A stretch of DNA of 64,000 nt from JACDAE01 sp963744875 (GCA_963744875.1 CAVUVQ010000010.1:124001-188000); one strand, 5' to 3'. Shown: positions 37,164 through 46,720, counted from the first letter of the stretch. The notes: generated from the sequence alone by a model not told the origin. Made by a program: numbers and translations.

Positions 37164-38198
37164 ATGGCTGTGGTGAAGATGCGTGATGTCGCGGCTCATG
37201 CGGGAGTCAGCGTTTCAACGGTCTCAAAGATTCTGAGTGGGAGTGCGGCGTCCAATCAGATTCCCGTGCATACTATTGAGCGTGTGCGGCTATCGGCCTC
37301 CCAACTTGGCTATATTCCAAATGCCATTGCGCGTAATTTGCGTACGCAACGTACACGAGAGATCGGGATTGTGTTAGGAATGGAGACGTATCCGGAGCCA
37401 GCGGCCCTTACGTTGGATGGAGCCTTTTTACTCGGGCTGATTGATGCGGCAACCGTGTGTCATCTGCCGGGGGTGGTTGTGTATCCGCGTGAAGAAAACA
37501 GCGTGATTGCGGATATCTCGCGCTATCTGGATGGGCGTATTGAAGGGTTGCTGGTGCGTTCCTCGACGCCGCATCAGGAGGAGCAGTTGCTGCGCTTGCT
37601 AGGTATATCACCTTTGCCAGTGGTTGCCATCTGGACGCAGAATGTTCCTGCTACAGTTGGTTATGTGGATGTTGATCATTTTGCCGGAGCCAGCCAGGCG
37701 ATTAAGTATTTGCTCGAACTCGGACACCGACGGATTGCCTACGTGGAACCGGCACCAATGTTTGAGCATCCACATTTCATGGCACGGTATCGAGGGTACC
37801 AACAGACGCTGCTTGATGAGGGTATTCAGCCACGACCTGAATGGCATGTGGTGGGTATCGAGCGGGAAAAGATCAGAGCATTGTTGCGTTTGCCGGAGCC
37901 GATCACAGCTATTTTCACACCTAATGATATCACTGCCGGGGAAGTTGCAACGGTCTTGCAATCGATGCATCTACGTATTCCTGCCGATGTTTCGTTGGTG
38001 GGCTTTGATGATATCGCGAATGCACACCTGATCGCGGGTGGTCTCACCACCGTTCATCAGCCTATTCAGGAGATAAGCGTGCAGGCGATGCAGAATTTAA
38101 CGGCGTTAATTGCTGGTGGGCCGGTTGATGAGAGCCGTACAATTCTCGCAACAAGTCTTGCTATAAGAAATTCGTGTGCGTCTCCCGTTGTGCCATAG
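37164..38198 (+). CDS. LacI-family transcriptional repressor
   Basis: 344 residues. The N-terminal HTH is classical (MRDVAAHAGVSVSTVSKILS) with hinge helix residues YIPNAIARNLRTQRT, followed by a periplasmic-binding-protein-like sensor ending GGLTTVHQPIQEISVQAMQN. AAGGAG precedes the ATG. The next gene, 100 nt downstream, is a secreted GH30 enzyme, so the sensed ligand is probably a sugar freed from its substrate. A CpG-centred dyad upstream suggests self-control. Confidence 0.95.
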   Translation: MAVVKMRDVAAHAGVSVSTVSKILSGSAASNQIPVHTIERVRLSASQLGYIPNAIARNLRTQRTREIGIVLGMETYPEPAALTLDGAFLLGLIDAATVCHLPGVVVYPREENSVIADISRYLDGRIEGLLVRSSTPHQEEQLLRLLGISPLPVVAIWTQNVPATVGYVDVDHFAGASQAIKYLLELGHRRIAYVEPAPMFEHPHFMARYRGYQQTLLDEGIQPRPEWHVVGIEREKIRALLRLPEPITAIFTPNDITAGEVATVLQSMHLRIPADVSLVGFDDIANAHLIAGGLTTVHQPIQEISVQAMQNLTALIAGGPVDESRTILATSLAIRNSCASPVVP

Positions 38199-38298
38199 TT
38201 TTACACGGGCGTCGTAAACGCGGCCCCTACACGTGGGCTCGATAAATCGGGCCCCTACAATTACAAATTGTGGATTGATTTCAAGGAGGATAAAAAAA

Positions 38299-39756
38299 AT
38301 GTTTCGTCATCGCAGGATGCGGATCGCCTGTGCGTTCAGTGCGTTCCTCACAATCACAACGCTTGTTGCTATGCAGGTTGCAAATATTTCTGCCGTTCAT
38401 GCAGCGGGGTATACAGTAACGGTAACGCCTGCGCAAAAGTATCAAACCATTCAAGGCTGGGGAACCAGCATGGCATGGTGGGCAAACATTATTGGAGGGT
38501 GGAGCAATAGTAAGCGTACAGCGTTGGCCGATGCGCTCTACAGCCCCACAGCTGGGATTGGTTTGAACGTGTTGCGTTATAACTTTGGTGCCGATGGCCC
38601 TGGCAATGTCTGTCATAACCAGATGAAGGCGGGGCGTAACGTGCCTACATTTGAACCCACAAAGGGCAATTATGTGTGGACGAACGATGCAAATCAACTC
38701 TGGTTTGCGGAGGCTGCAAAGGCAAGGGGAGCCAACGTCTTCGAGGGATTCGTCAATTCGCCGCCGGCATGGATGCTGAATAACAGTTGTACTGCCGGGG
38801 GAGTTGTACATAAAGATAACATCAGTCCGGCCCATTATGGAGACTTTGCCAGTTATATCGCTACTATCGCGAAGCATTTCCATGATAGTTTTGGTATTAC
38901 GCTGCAAACGGTTGAAGCTTTTAACGAGCCGAGTGCCAGTTGGTGGAACTCGTCGGCTAATCAGGAAGGGATGTATGTTGCTCGCAGCACACAGAATGCT
39001 ATTATTCCCCTGGTTGCCAGTGCGCTGTCGCAGAATGGTGCTGCGGCCTATACAGGAGTTTCAGCGCCTGATGACAACGGTGTAGCCGGATCAAACACCG
39101 ATTACAATTCGTATTCGAGCAGTACAAAAGCGGACATGGTACAATGGAACACGCATACGTACAGTGGAAGCGATGCGGACCGTGCTTATGCTTACACAAA
39201 TATCGGACAGACTGATCACAAGCGGCTCTGGATGTCTGAGTGGGGAACAGGGTCGCAAGGTTCGCCGATTGGTGCGGCATTGAGGCTTTCCGGTCAAATT
39301 CTTGACGACGAGCAGCATCTTCACCCGGCCTCGTGGGTAGCGTGGCAGGCGGTCAACGAAGCTGGCGATACGCCCAATAGTATGTGGGGACTGGCTTATC
39401 GTGATGCAAATGACAACATCTCGTATCCCGCCCGCTATTATGCAATGGGCAACTACAGCAAGTACGTAACCCAGGGTGCGCAAATGATTAGCAACAGCGA
39501 TGCCAGCAGCTTTACCACTTACAATGCAAGCACAAAAACGTTGACGATTGTCACCACCAATAGCTCTACCAGTAGTGAGACGATCAGCTACAATCTTGCA
39601 AACTTCGGCAATGCAGGGTCGGCGGCGACTCCTCATCAGACAAGTGCAAGCGAGAATCTGAAACAACTGGCGAATATTGGCATTTCAGGTAAAAAGTTTA
39701 GCGCAACTTTGCCAGCTCAGTCTATCACGACGTTTGTTATTCCGAACGTCGCATAG
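38299..39756 (+). CDS. Secreted GH30-family glycosidase (endo-beta-1,6-galactanase-like)
   Basis: About 485 residues from ATG 38299, which follows AAGGAGGATAAAAAAA; the track-level upstream start at 38233 lacks a site. A signal peptide ends SAVHAAG. The catalytic barrel shows IQGWGTSMAWWANIIGGW, GIGLNVLRYNFGADGPGN, acid/base Glu in VEAFNEPSASWW and nucleophile Glu in LWMSEWGTGSQG. A C-terminal beta-sandwich (TLTIVTTNSSTSSETISYNL, ending QSITTFVIP) completes the family. The pattern fits GH30 enzymes on beta-1,6-galactan or related side chains. The upstream LacI gene is its likely regulator. Confidence 0.88.
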   Translation: MFRHRRMRIACAFSAFLTITTLVAMQVANISAVHAAGYTVTVTPAQKYQTIQGWGTSMAWWANIIGGWSNSKRTALADALYSPTAGIGLNVLRYNFGADGPGNVCHNQMKAGRNVPTFEPTKGNYVWTNDANQLWFAEAAKARGANVFEGFVNSPPAWMLNNSCTAGGVVHKDNISPAHYGDFASYIATIAKHFHDSFGITLQTVEAFNEPSASWWNSSANQEGMYVARSTQNAIIPLVASALSQNGAAAYTGVSAPDDNGVAGSNTDYNSYSSSTKADMVQWNTHTYSGSDADRAYAYTNIGQTDHKRLWMSEWGTGSQGSPIGAALRLSGQILDDEQHLHPASWVAWQAVNEAGDTPNSMWGLAYRDANDNISYPARYYAMGNYSKYVTQGAQMISNSDASSFTTYNASTKTLTIVTTNSSTSSETISYNLANFGNAGSAATPHQTSASENLKQLANIGISGKKFSATLPAQSITTFVIPNVA

Positions 39757-39788
39757 TCGAGTAGGGCATTATTGAGGGGCGAGTGGCG

Positions 39789-39895
39789 CACGGGCTTATT
39801 CGCTCCGCTCATCGCGCCCCTACCAGAACGGATACGTGATGCAAAAGAGGATAATCCATTGTAGGGGCGCGATGAGCGGAGCGAATAAGCCCGTG
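39789..39895. repeat. 35-bp-arm inverted repeat, family B copy 2
   Basis: Arms 39789-39823 and 39861-39895 are perfect complements and match the 8744-8840 element apart from one compensated pair (T/A there, C/G here). The loop differs completely. Confidence 0.92.
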
Positions 39896-39927
39896 GGCCG
39901 TTGTCTGGCGTGGGGGGAGATACAATT

Positions 39928-40941
39928 ATGGCAGATGATACTATCTCACCAGCCTGGTCTCAGCAGGGTTGGTTTGAGGAGGCAACGACCTGGATACAAG
40001 AACAATGGAGTTATTTGCATTACAGCATCACTGACGATATCAAGCAGGTCTATATTAGTCCGACTTCCTGTGTCCTCAGTGCGACGACAACGCGTGGTGA
40101 TATCTTCTTTAAAGCGTGTGCACCTTTATTTCAGTATGAGCCACGCTTAACACAGACGATCAGCCAGATTCTACCAACATATAGTGTGCATGTGTTGAAT
40201 GTGGATGATGAGCGTTCCTGGCTGCTGATGGAAGATGCGGGTGTGAGCCTGCGCGAGCTAACATTAGAACGGCGAGATTTAAAGCGGTGGCAAGATGCAG
40301 CATCTTTATTCGCACATTTTCAGCAAGAAAGCGTTCCTCATTGCGCACAACTTAAAGCGGCTGGTTGCCCTGATAGAACGCTGGCAAGGATACCTGCACT
40401 CTTTGACGCCCTTCTTAGCGACACATCAGCGCTGCTGGTGGATCAAAAGGACGGTGTACCAGGCGACGAAATGGAACAACTACACGCATTCAAGCCCCAA
40501 TTGAGCGCATTATGTGATGAGCTGGCGAGCTACACTATTCCAGAAACATTGCATCATGACGATCTAACGGCGAACAATATTGCAATGAACGAGCGTGGCT
40601 ATATCTTCTTCGATTGGGGCGAGAGCGCTATCACGCACCCTTTTTGCTCTCTATTTATTCTGCTGCGTGTCGCGAAATATATCTTTGAGTTTAGCGAAGA
40701 CGAGCGTAAGAGCATACGTGATAGCTATTTATCGCAATGGGTAGCATATCAGCCAATGGAACGTTTGCAGCGTGCATTTGAGGTAACACAGCGATTGGCG
40801 ATACTTTGCCGTTGTCTGACCTGGCATTATGTCACTACTCATGTAGAGGAACATGCAAAAGCTGAGTTCCGTGATGCTACGCCATATTGGTTGCGTCTCT
40901 TCCTGCACGATGGCGAGGAATTTGAAGAGGATACGCCTTAA
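39928..40941 (+). CDS. APH-family phosphotransferase
   Basis: 337 residues from ATG 39928 (GGGGAG upstream). N-lobe features are modest (FFKACAPLFQYEP, LLMEDAGVSLRELTL). The catalytic loop HHDDLTANNI and metal-binding FFDWGES are clear. It resembles aminoglycoside/homoserine-kinase-like small-molecule kinases; the substrate is unknown and the tail (LTWHYVTTHVEEHAKAEF) is not diagnostic. It stands alone, flanked by a palindrome upstream and a convergent DinB gene downstream. Confidence 0.8.
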   Translation: MADDTISPAWSQQGWFEEATTWIQEQWSYLHYSITDDIKQVYISPTSCVLSATTTRGDIFFKACAPLFQYEPRLTQTISQILPTYSVHVLNVDDERSWLLMEDAGVSLRELTLERRDLKRWQDAASLFAHFQQESVPHCAQLKAAGCPDRTLARIPALFDALLSDTSALLVDQKDGVPGDEMEQLHAFKPQLSALCDELASYTIPETLHHDDLTANNIAMNERGYIFFDWGESAITHPFCSLFILLRVAKYIFEFSEDERKSIRDSYLSQWVAYQPMERLQRAFEVTQRLAILCRCLTWHYVTTHVEEHAKAEFRDATPYWLRLFLHDGEEFEEDTP

Positions 40942-40961
40942 GAGACCTCGCCATTAATGGT

Positions 40962-41447
40962 TTAAAGAGCGGGTGCCTCTAGTCCATGCATACCGAGCGT
41001 GAGGGAGACCTCGCCACCATGGTGTAGATCGTGCTCGATGAGGTGCCAGATAACCCATGAGCGGGGGAATGTCTCCGGCTCTTCCGGTGTGCCACCCATA
41101 ATCTGCTCCCAGTCGTCAGGTGTCCAGCGGGCAATCATTTCCTGCATCAATTGCCATGTTGTTTCCAGAGCGTTGACCAGTTCGGCAGCGCTCCGTGTGG
41201 GTGTGCCTGGGCGGCTCCAGGCTACCAATGAGGCCATCGCTTCGCCCCCTTCATGCAGATCCCCGGAACACCAGCCAGAGCGAGCACTGATGATATGCAA
41301 GACATTATCGCCGATCGAACGCAGATGGGGAACCGATTTGAGCGCGAGCTGATCCGCCGATAGTGGTGCAATGGCCTTGATCAGCAAGGTCTGATAGTCT
41401 TTCCATCCTTGATAGAAAACCTGAAAAGTTGATTGTGGTATGGTCAT
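40962..41447 (-). CDS. DinB-family metal-dependent four-helix protein
   Basis: 161 residues with DinB-superfamily His positions: VLHIISARSGW in the second helix and VIWHLIEHDLHHGGEVSLTLG in the last helix, which would bind a divalent metal. The DinB/YfiT group includes thiol transferases and stress proteins. A clear paralogue lies at 59461-59967 (shared LHRSIG/ENVLH and EHDLHHGGE...SLTLG motifs). Function is unknown. Confidence 0.85.
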   Translation of the reverse strand: MTIPQSTFQVFYQGWKDYQTLLIKAIAPLSADQLALKSVPHLRSIGDNVLHIISARSGWCSGDLHEGGEAMASLVAWSRPGTPTRSAAELVNALETTWQLMQEMIARWTPDDWEQIMGGTPEEPETFPRSWVIWHLIEHDLHHGGEVSLTLGMHGLEAPAL

Positions 41448-41618
41448 GATAACAGTTGCCTTTCTTCAAGAAACATCTCTTACAGACATGTATTCTTGCC
41501 TGCGAATAGCCTATCTGTATAGTAGTTTAGTGGGGAAAGCGGTAAGAATTGATCCGCATTGACCTGATCAGGCAGCAAATTATTTTATTTCATAAGTGGC
41601 AAAACGAGGTCATACACG

Positions 41619-42284
41619 TTAGCTCTGAGATACAGGCAACGGTTCAATATTCGTCTGTAGCCAATCGATGAAGCTAGCCACGGTTGAGAAAGTGACGGTT
41701 GGTGCGATAGAGCCGGGATAGGTGAGCGTTTCGGTTACGCACCAGGCGGCACCGAGAGGGAGCACTCCAGCAGTAGTTGCCTGTTCGGTATCCGTATAGG
41801 CATCACCGATATAGGCTGCAAAGTGCGGCTCCATCTGCCAGGCAGCTAGAATTCTACGTATCGCTATAGCTTTGACGATTGCATTGGCATCGCCAACCTC
41901 GACATGTTCAAAATAGTGTTCGATGCCAAGATATTTAAGGGTATAAGCGGCGGTGTACTCTCCTTTGCCAGTCACCACGGCCAGCAAGATACCACGATCT
42001 GCAAGGAGTTGCAGCGCTTGTGTGATGCCGGGGAAAGGGGTAGGACATTCTACGTGCAGTTTTTCATAGATCTCGTAATACAGCTTGAGTCCTTGCTCCC
42101 AATGCTCAGGGATGACGCGCTGGAAGATGCCTGCCTCCGTCAAGCCGAAGTGAGAGGTAACTTCTTGTTCAGTGAAGGAGCGACCAGTGAAATGTTCAAA
42201 TGCCTGTTGATAGGCTTTGATGCAGATGGGAAGGGTGTGAGCGAGTGTGCCGTCGAGATCGAAGATGATGCCTTTGATTTGCAT
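41619..42284 (-). CDS. HAD-superfamily phosphatase (Gph/PGMB-like)
   Basis: About 221 residues from ATG 42284 (GGAGACAT upstream, and the motif starts immediately). Motif I is FDLDGTLAHTLP, a capped HAD with four-helix cap, motif II VVTGKGEYT, motif III Lys region NAIVKAIAIRRI and motif IV YIGDAYTDTEQA. It removes phosphate from a small sugar-like or glycolate-like substrate. It lies 86 nt downstream of the ThuA/Gfo-Idh-MocA gene on the same strand. Confidence 0.9.
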   Translation of the reverse strand: MQIKGIIFDLDGTLAHTLPICIKAYQQAFEHFTGRSFTEQEVTSHFGLTEAGIFQRVIPEHWEQGLKLYYEIYEKLHVECPTPFPGITQALQLLADRGILLAVVTGKGEYTAAYTLKYLGIEHYFEHVEVGDANAIVKAIAIRRILAAWQMEPHFAAYIGDAYTDTEQATTAGVLPLGAAWCVTETLTYPGSIAPTVTFSTVASFIDWLQTNIEPLPVSQS

Positions 42285-42370
42285 TATGTCTCCATGAATG
42301 GTGTATTGTGAGGATAAAAAATAAGTGAGATATGGCGGTCTCACATGGGTAATCATATCACAATGTTGCG

Positions 42371-43954
42371 TTATTTCAGCGTCACGATCTCGCCATTATG
42401 TTTAGCCGAATAGGTAGCGGCTTCCATTACAGCGATATTGCGTCGAGCTTCCAGAGGAGAAATCGCCAGGGCTTCGCCGGAGAGCAGGTGGTTGGCGAGG
42501 TTGCAATGGAAGGCATAGAGCGGTGCCCGTGGAAGCGTGAGGTGCTGCTCATGAATAGCGCCGCTGCGATCACGCGTGTGCACGAAAACTTCTGGGAGGG
42601 CTTCAGACGGTGCAAGTTTCTCTTCAATTAGATCACCTGACCAGCGGCGAGTTTTGACTGTTTCCTGTCGCCATTGGCCGATAATCGCGCCCTGTTCACC
42701 CAGGATATACCATTTGGGCTTCATGACGGCTGCGATGTCTGAGTGCATAAATGTGGCTTCCTGCCCATTGGCAAAGCGCATGTGGATGCTGGACTGGTCG
42801 GCATTGGTGACATCGTGCCAGACACGTTTGTGTTCAAGGCCACGCACATCTGTCACATTGTCGGGGATGAGATTCAGGATCCAGTCAAGATAATGCGAGC
42901 CCCAATCATAGAATATGCCGCCAGAGATCGGTTCGTGCGAATGCCAGTAGTGGCACGGATGCCCATAGCCGCCGATAAATGTTTCCATATAAAAAATAGG
43001 GCCGATCACGCCACTTTTCACGACCTGCTGAATTGCCAGGTAGTCGGGGTCCCAGCGCCGACACTGGTAGACGGTGAGGGTAAGCTGCTGAGCGTTGGCA
43101 AGCGCGATCATAGCATCAGCCTCAGCAGTCGTTAAGCAGAAAGGTTTTTCACTCACGACATGTTTGCCTGCGTGCAACATGCGCATCGTAATGGCGGCAT
43201 GGGTATTGGGAGGAGTAGAGACGATGACGAGATCAATTGTGGGGTCCTCTTCTATTTCCGCAATATCTGTGCAGGTGCGTATGCCTGGAAAGGCTTTACG
43301 GGCCTGAGCGAGGCGTGGTTCATTGAGATCACAGACCAGGGCATAGTCCAGGCCAGGGGTATTCTGGATGGCAGTTCCGTGCTCAAAACCAATCGAACCA
43401 TACCCGATCATTGCGATGCGTACAGGTTGTTCTTCTAGTGGAGCGCCTGCGACATAGCGATGAGCACGTGTGAGCATTTGTTGAAAAGTGGGATGCTCTC
43501 TTGTTTCTGCAGTGCTTCCGAGGGTTGTACAAAAGATACGTCCTCGTCCATAGGTGCGCGTGTAGGTCAACGTATATGGTGCGTAGTGCCAGGTGGTCTG
43601 CCATTGTATTTGAGCATCGTCTGGTAGCTTTTCCAATAGATAGGCTGACTCAAATACAGCAAACGTTGGATCGACGCGTCGTGTAAAAAAGGAGTTGGGG
43701 TTTGCGATGTGAGCGATAATCTCGGTTTGAGGTGTATAGATGCCACGCACATGTCCTAGAATGTTCCCGAGCAGCTCATATTCGTGATAGATCTCCAGGG
43801 CTTTTCCGAGGCATATCAGGCCGCCGCCCTGCTCAATGTAGGAGCATAACGCCTCTTCCTGACTGGAAGTAAGAGGATCTATGTTACCATCAAGGATAAT
43901 CACGCGCTGATTTGCTAGTTGGTCGGACAGGTCTATGGTATTTGTGCTAAGCAT
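42371..43954 (-). CDS. Fusion of a partial ThuA-like domain with a Gfo/Idh/MocA oxidoreductase
   Basis: 527 residues. Residues 1-170 resemble the later half of a ThuA-type class-I-amidotransferase fold (SSQEEALCSYIEQGGGLICL, TWHYAPYTLTYTRTYGRGRIF). Residues 180-527 are a Gfo/Idh/MocA dehydrogenase: VRIAMIGYGSIGFEHG Rossmann motif, AGKHVVSEKPFCLT and GGIFYDWGSHYLDWI. Such enzymes oxidise or epimerise sugars or inositols with NAD(P). The ATG overlaps the likely end of the upstream gene by 8 nt (ATGCTTAG), suggesting translational coupling. The first strands of ThuA appear missing, so the fusion may be truncated at the N-terminus. Confidence 0.88.
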   Translation of the reverse strand: MLSTNTIDLSDQLANQRVIILDGNIDPLTSSQEEALCSYIEQGGGLICLGKALEIYHEYELLGNILGHVRGIYTPQTEIIAHIANPNSFFTRRVDPTFAVFESAYLLEKLPDDAQIQWQTTWHYAPYTLTYTRTYGRGRIFCTTLGSTAETREHPTFQQMLTRAHRYVAGAPLEEQPVRIAMIGYGSIGFEHGTAIQNTPGLDYALVCDLNEPRLAQARKAFPGIRTCTDIAEIEEDPTIDLVIVSTPPNTHAAITMRMLHAGKHVVSEKPFCLTTAEADAMIALANAQQLTLTVYQCRRWDPDYLAIQQVVKSGVIGPIFYMETFIGGYGHPCHYWHSHEPISGGIFYDWGSHYLDWILNLIPDNVTDVRGLEHKRVWHDVTNADQSSIHMRFANGQEATFMHSDIAAVMKPKWYILGEQGAIIGQWRQETVKTRRWSGDLIEEKLAPSEALPEVFVHTRDRSGAIHEQHLTLPRAPLYAFHCNLANHLLSGEALAISPLEARRNIAVMEAATYSAKHNGEIVTLK

Positions 43955-46374
43955 GCGTCTCTGCTTTCTTGTGGTTAGCGTTATGATAATGAGGGTGTTC
44001 GTGAGAGTGATCGGGCCAATGCCGATGTGTGTGGCTGTGCATCATTCCGGTTGGTGGCAACTCGTCGGGTGTGTGGGTATGCGTTCCTTCCAGATGATAT
44101 ATGTGATCGTGACCGCGCCAGAGATGCTCGGGCATCGAAGTTGGCGGCAAGAAGATTCTCGCCATGATGCCAACGATCCCGAAAGATGTCATAATTCTTT
44201 TTACTCTTGGTGCGCCTCTCCTCTTCGCTGAGGCTATACCACTCACGATGCTGATGTTTCGCGATAAGATCAGTCATGGAAGGGATCGTCACGACATCGT
44301 AGCCGGCGGCCTTAAAGAAGAAGCTATAGAAGATGTCCATCAAGCGGTAGAAGCGCAACTTTTCGTCGATCCAACCGACTTCTGGCAACAGTTCACGCCG
44401 GAAGGCAAACAGGTAGCCCTCAATTGCATCAACCTGTGGTCCCACGGCTTCATGAAACTCGCGCAGGTCTGTGGTGACCAATCCATATGGTCCGGCCACG
44501 CCGATCTCAGGATTTGCCAGCGTCATAGCTAATGGATGCCAGATATCGCCTGTGATCTCAATTGAGGTATCCATCAAGACGATAAAATGGCCCTGGCTGG
44601 TACGCATCGTCGCGTTACGGCCAGCAGCAAAGCCCATATTGTGATCGGCGAAGAGGACATGCAGGCCAATGCGCTGCCCCTCATTTCCGTGTAGTTCGCC
44701 CTGGCGTGCAAGCTGCCGTAGATAAGGGAGCGTCTCATCCGTCGAGCCATTATCGATCACAACGATTTCTATACTGTAATTACCTGTATAGCGGCAGATA
44801 CTTTTTATACAACGCTCGACATCATCTCTACTATTATGTGTGAGCAGGTTGACGGAGAAATCGTAGAGATCGGGCGCATCGGTATGCTCGGGCGCGTCGG
44901 TGGAGTGGGTGAGAATGGGAAACTCTTTATCTAAGCGATAGGGTGAGATAAGAGGACCTTGCGGGGTATCACGGATAAAATAGCCCAGTTGGTGGAGTTC
45001 TTGACGTATCTGATCGGCCCGTTGATAGTTGTGCTGGCGTCGCAATTCAGCACGCTCACGAACCTGAGCGGCGATGGATGCCGGGACCATTGCCAGATAC
45101 GCCTCGGGATCATGCAAACGTTGTGGAGAGTCGCTCTGAAGATATTCTTTGAGGCCGAGACCAAGAATGCGATCCATGGCGAAGAGGGCATGTAGCTTCG
45201 TGGTTGGATGATCTTGTGAGCGCATCATTGACCACACTATAGACATGGCACGAGGCATATTCAGATCATTTTCAACGGCTACAAGAAATGCCTCTACCCA
45301 TTGATGTGCCTGATCTGATAAGGGGCCATCAGAAAAGATATATTGTTGATCTGCATGGAGCAGGCATTGATAGGCAAGGTTGCGCAGGCGCTCCAGGGAG
45401 GTTTGCGCCGTTTGCAGGGCGCGAAAAGTAAAGTTGAGGCGGCTGCGATAAAGCGCCATCGTAAAAAAGTAGCGCAGGGCCATTGGTTCAAAGCCACGCG
45501 CCTCGATCTCTGTAAGCGTGTAATCATTACCAGTCGCCTTTGCCATTTTTTGACCATCAGTGAGGAGGTGTTGCGCATGGACCCAATAGTTGACATATTG
45601 ATGATCTGAGAATGCTTCACTTTGCGCAATTTCATCTTCATGATGCGGAAAGATATTATCGACGCCCCCGGTGTGGATATCAAAGTACGCGCCGAGGTAC
45701 TTCATTGCCATGGCGCTACACTCAATGTGCCAGCCGGGAAAACCACGCCCCCAGGGACTATCCCATGCCATCTCGCGTCCGGGTTCAGCGACCTTCCAGA
45801 GCGGAAAATCCTCTCCATTATGCCTATCGGTATCCACACCTTCATGGATGCCCGCCATCATATTCTCTAACAGATTGCCTGAGAGCTTACCGTAACCAGG
45901 GAAGCGTTTAATGTCAAAATACACATTGCCATTGACAGCATACGCAACGCCTTTTTGCTCAAGTCCCTGGATGATCGAGATCATTTCAGGGACATGCTGT
46001 GAGGCGCGAGGAAAGATATGTGCGGGCAGAATGTTCAGTTTCGCCTCATCTGCGAGGAAGGCGTCCATATAAAATTGCGCGATACTGAGAGATGTCTTGC
46101 CCTCTTTACGCGCCTGGGCCTCAACTTTATCTTCACCCTGGTCAACAACTTCACGCCGCATATGTCCAACATCAGTAATATTTTTGACGTGAAGCACTTC
46201 CAGGCCACGATATTCAAAAACGCGTCTTATCCAGTCAGCCATAGTAAATGTTCTTAAGTTACCTATATGTATATAGCGGTACACAGTAGGGCCACAGGAG
46301 TACATTTTGATTTTGTTTTTCTCTATACCTACAATCTCTTCATGGTATTTTGTGAGAGTATTGTAAATTTTCAT
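43947..46374 (-). CDS. cysS: Cysteinyl-tRNA synthetase fused to a GT2 glycosyltransferase, with probable His-rich tail
   Basis: Residues 1-480 are CysRS: zinc/active-site MYSCGPTVYRYIHIGN, KNITDVGH, GWHIECSAM, GGVDNIFPHHEDEIAQSE, the KMSKS-like KMAKATGN and the C-terminal domain ADQIRQELHQLGYFIRDTPQ. After a 25-residue linker a GT2 domain follows without stop or start: DFSVNLLTHNSRDDVERCIK, IVVIDNGSTDETLPYL, DHNMGFAAGRN, VLMDTSIEI. The uncorrected frame ends at 43981 with S/R-rich sequence. Deleting one C near 44145 enters a frame giving EHLWRGHDHIYHLEG and a tail with about 14 His (HSHTHRHWPDHSHEHPHYHN), ending at 43947. CysRS charges tRNA(Cys); what the GT adds is unknown. A normal CysRS ends near residue 470. 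Confidence 0.88.
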
Positions 46375-46603
46375 GGCGTTATGTCTTCCTATAAAATGGG
46401 CGGTAAATATCGACTTTGCCTGATAAGATGACGCTATGAACCCAATAATGTGAGTAAGATCAAAAGTTCAATTACCATTATAGCTTATGAAGGGGGGAAG
46501 ACAAAATGCGAGAAAAATTTGAGGTTCCATCTTTGTGAGAGAAAGATTGGGAAGGGAGGAATGGCACCGCGGACAACGATAATACCCGCAATATCCGTAA
46601 TTG

Positions 46604-46700
46604 GGTAGGACCCGGTTCGACCGCGTCCGCAATTGATTGAATGGTGGCACCAGATATATGGGTACCGGGTCAAATCGGACGCGGTCGAACCGGTCCTACC
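46604..46700. repeat. Inverted repeat with 25-bp arms, core GCGTCCGCAATTGATTGA
   Basis: GGTAGGACC(C)GGTTCGACCGCG at the left pairs with the right arm ending GGTCGAACCGGTCCTACC. The core just inside the left arm matches those at 52711 and, with transitions, 4331 and 36820. It lies in the 345-nt gap after the CysRS-GT2 start, where no gene is seen. Confidence 0.88.
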
Positions 46701-46720
46701 TTACGTATATTTCTATATTC

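Noticed and set aside
39928..40941. Antibiotic resistance kinase
   Set aside because: Only the general APH-family catalytic loop is seen; nothing points to a drug substrate.
43981..44150. S/R-rich C-terminus of the CysRS-GT2 frame as the true end
   Set aside because: It reads as an out-of-frame version of a His/Thr/Pro-rich tail whose stop overlaps the next start codon.
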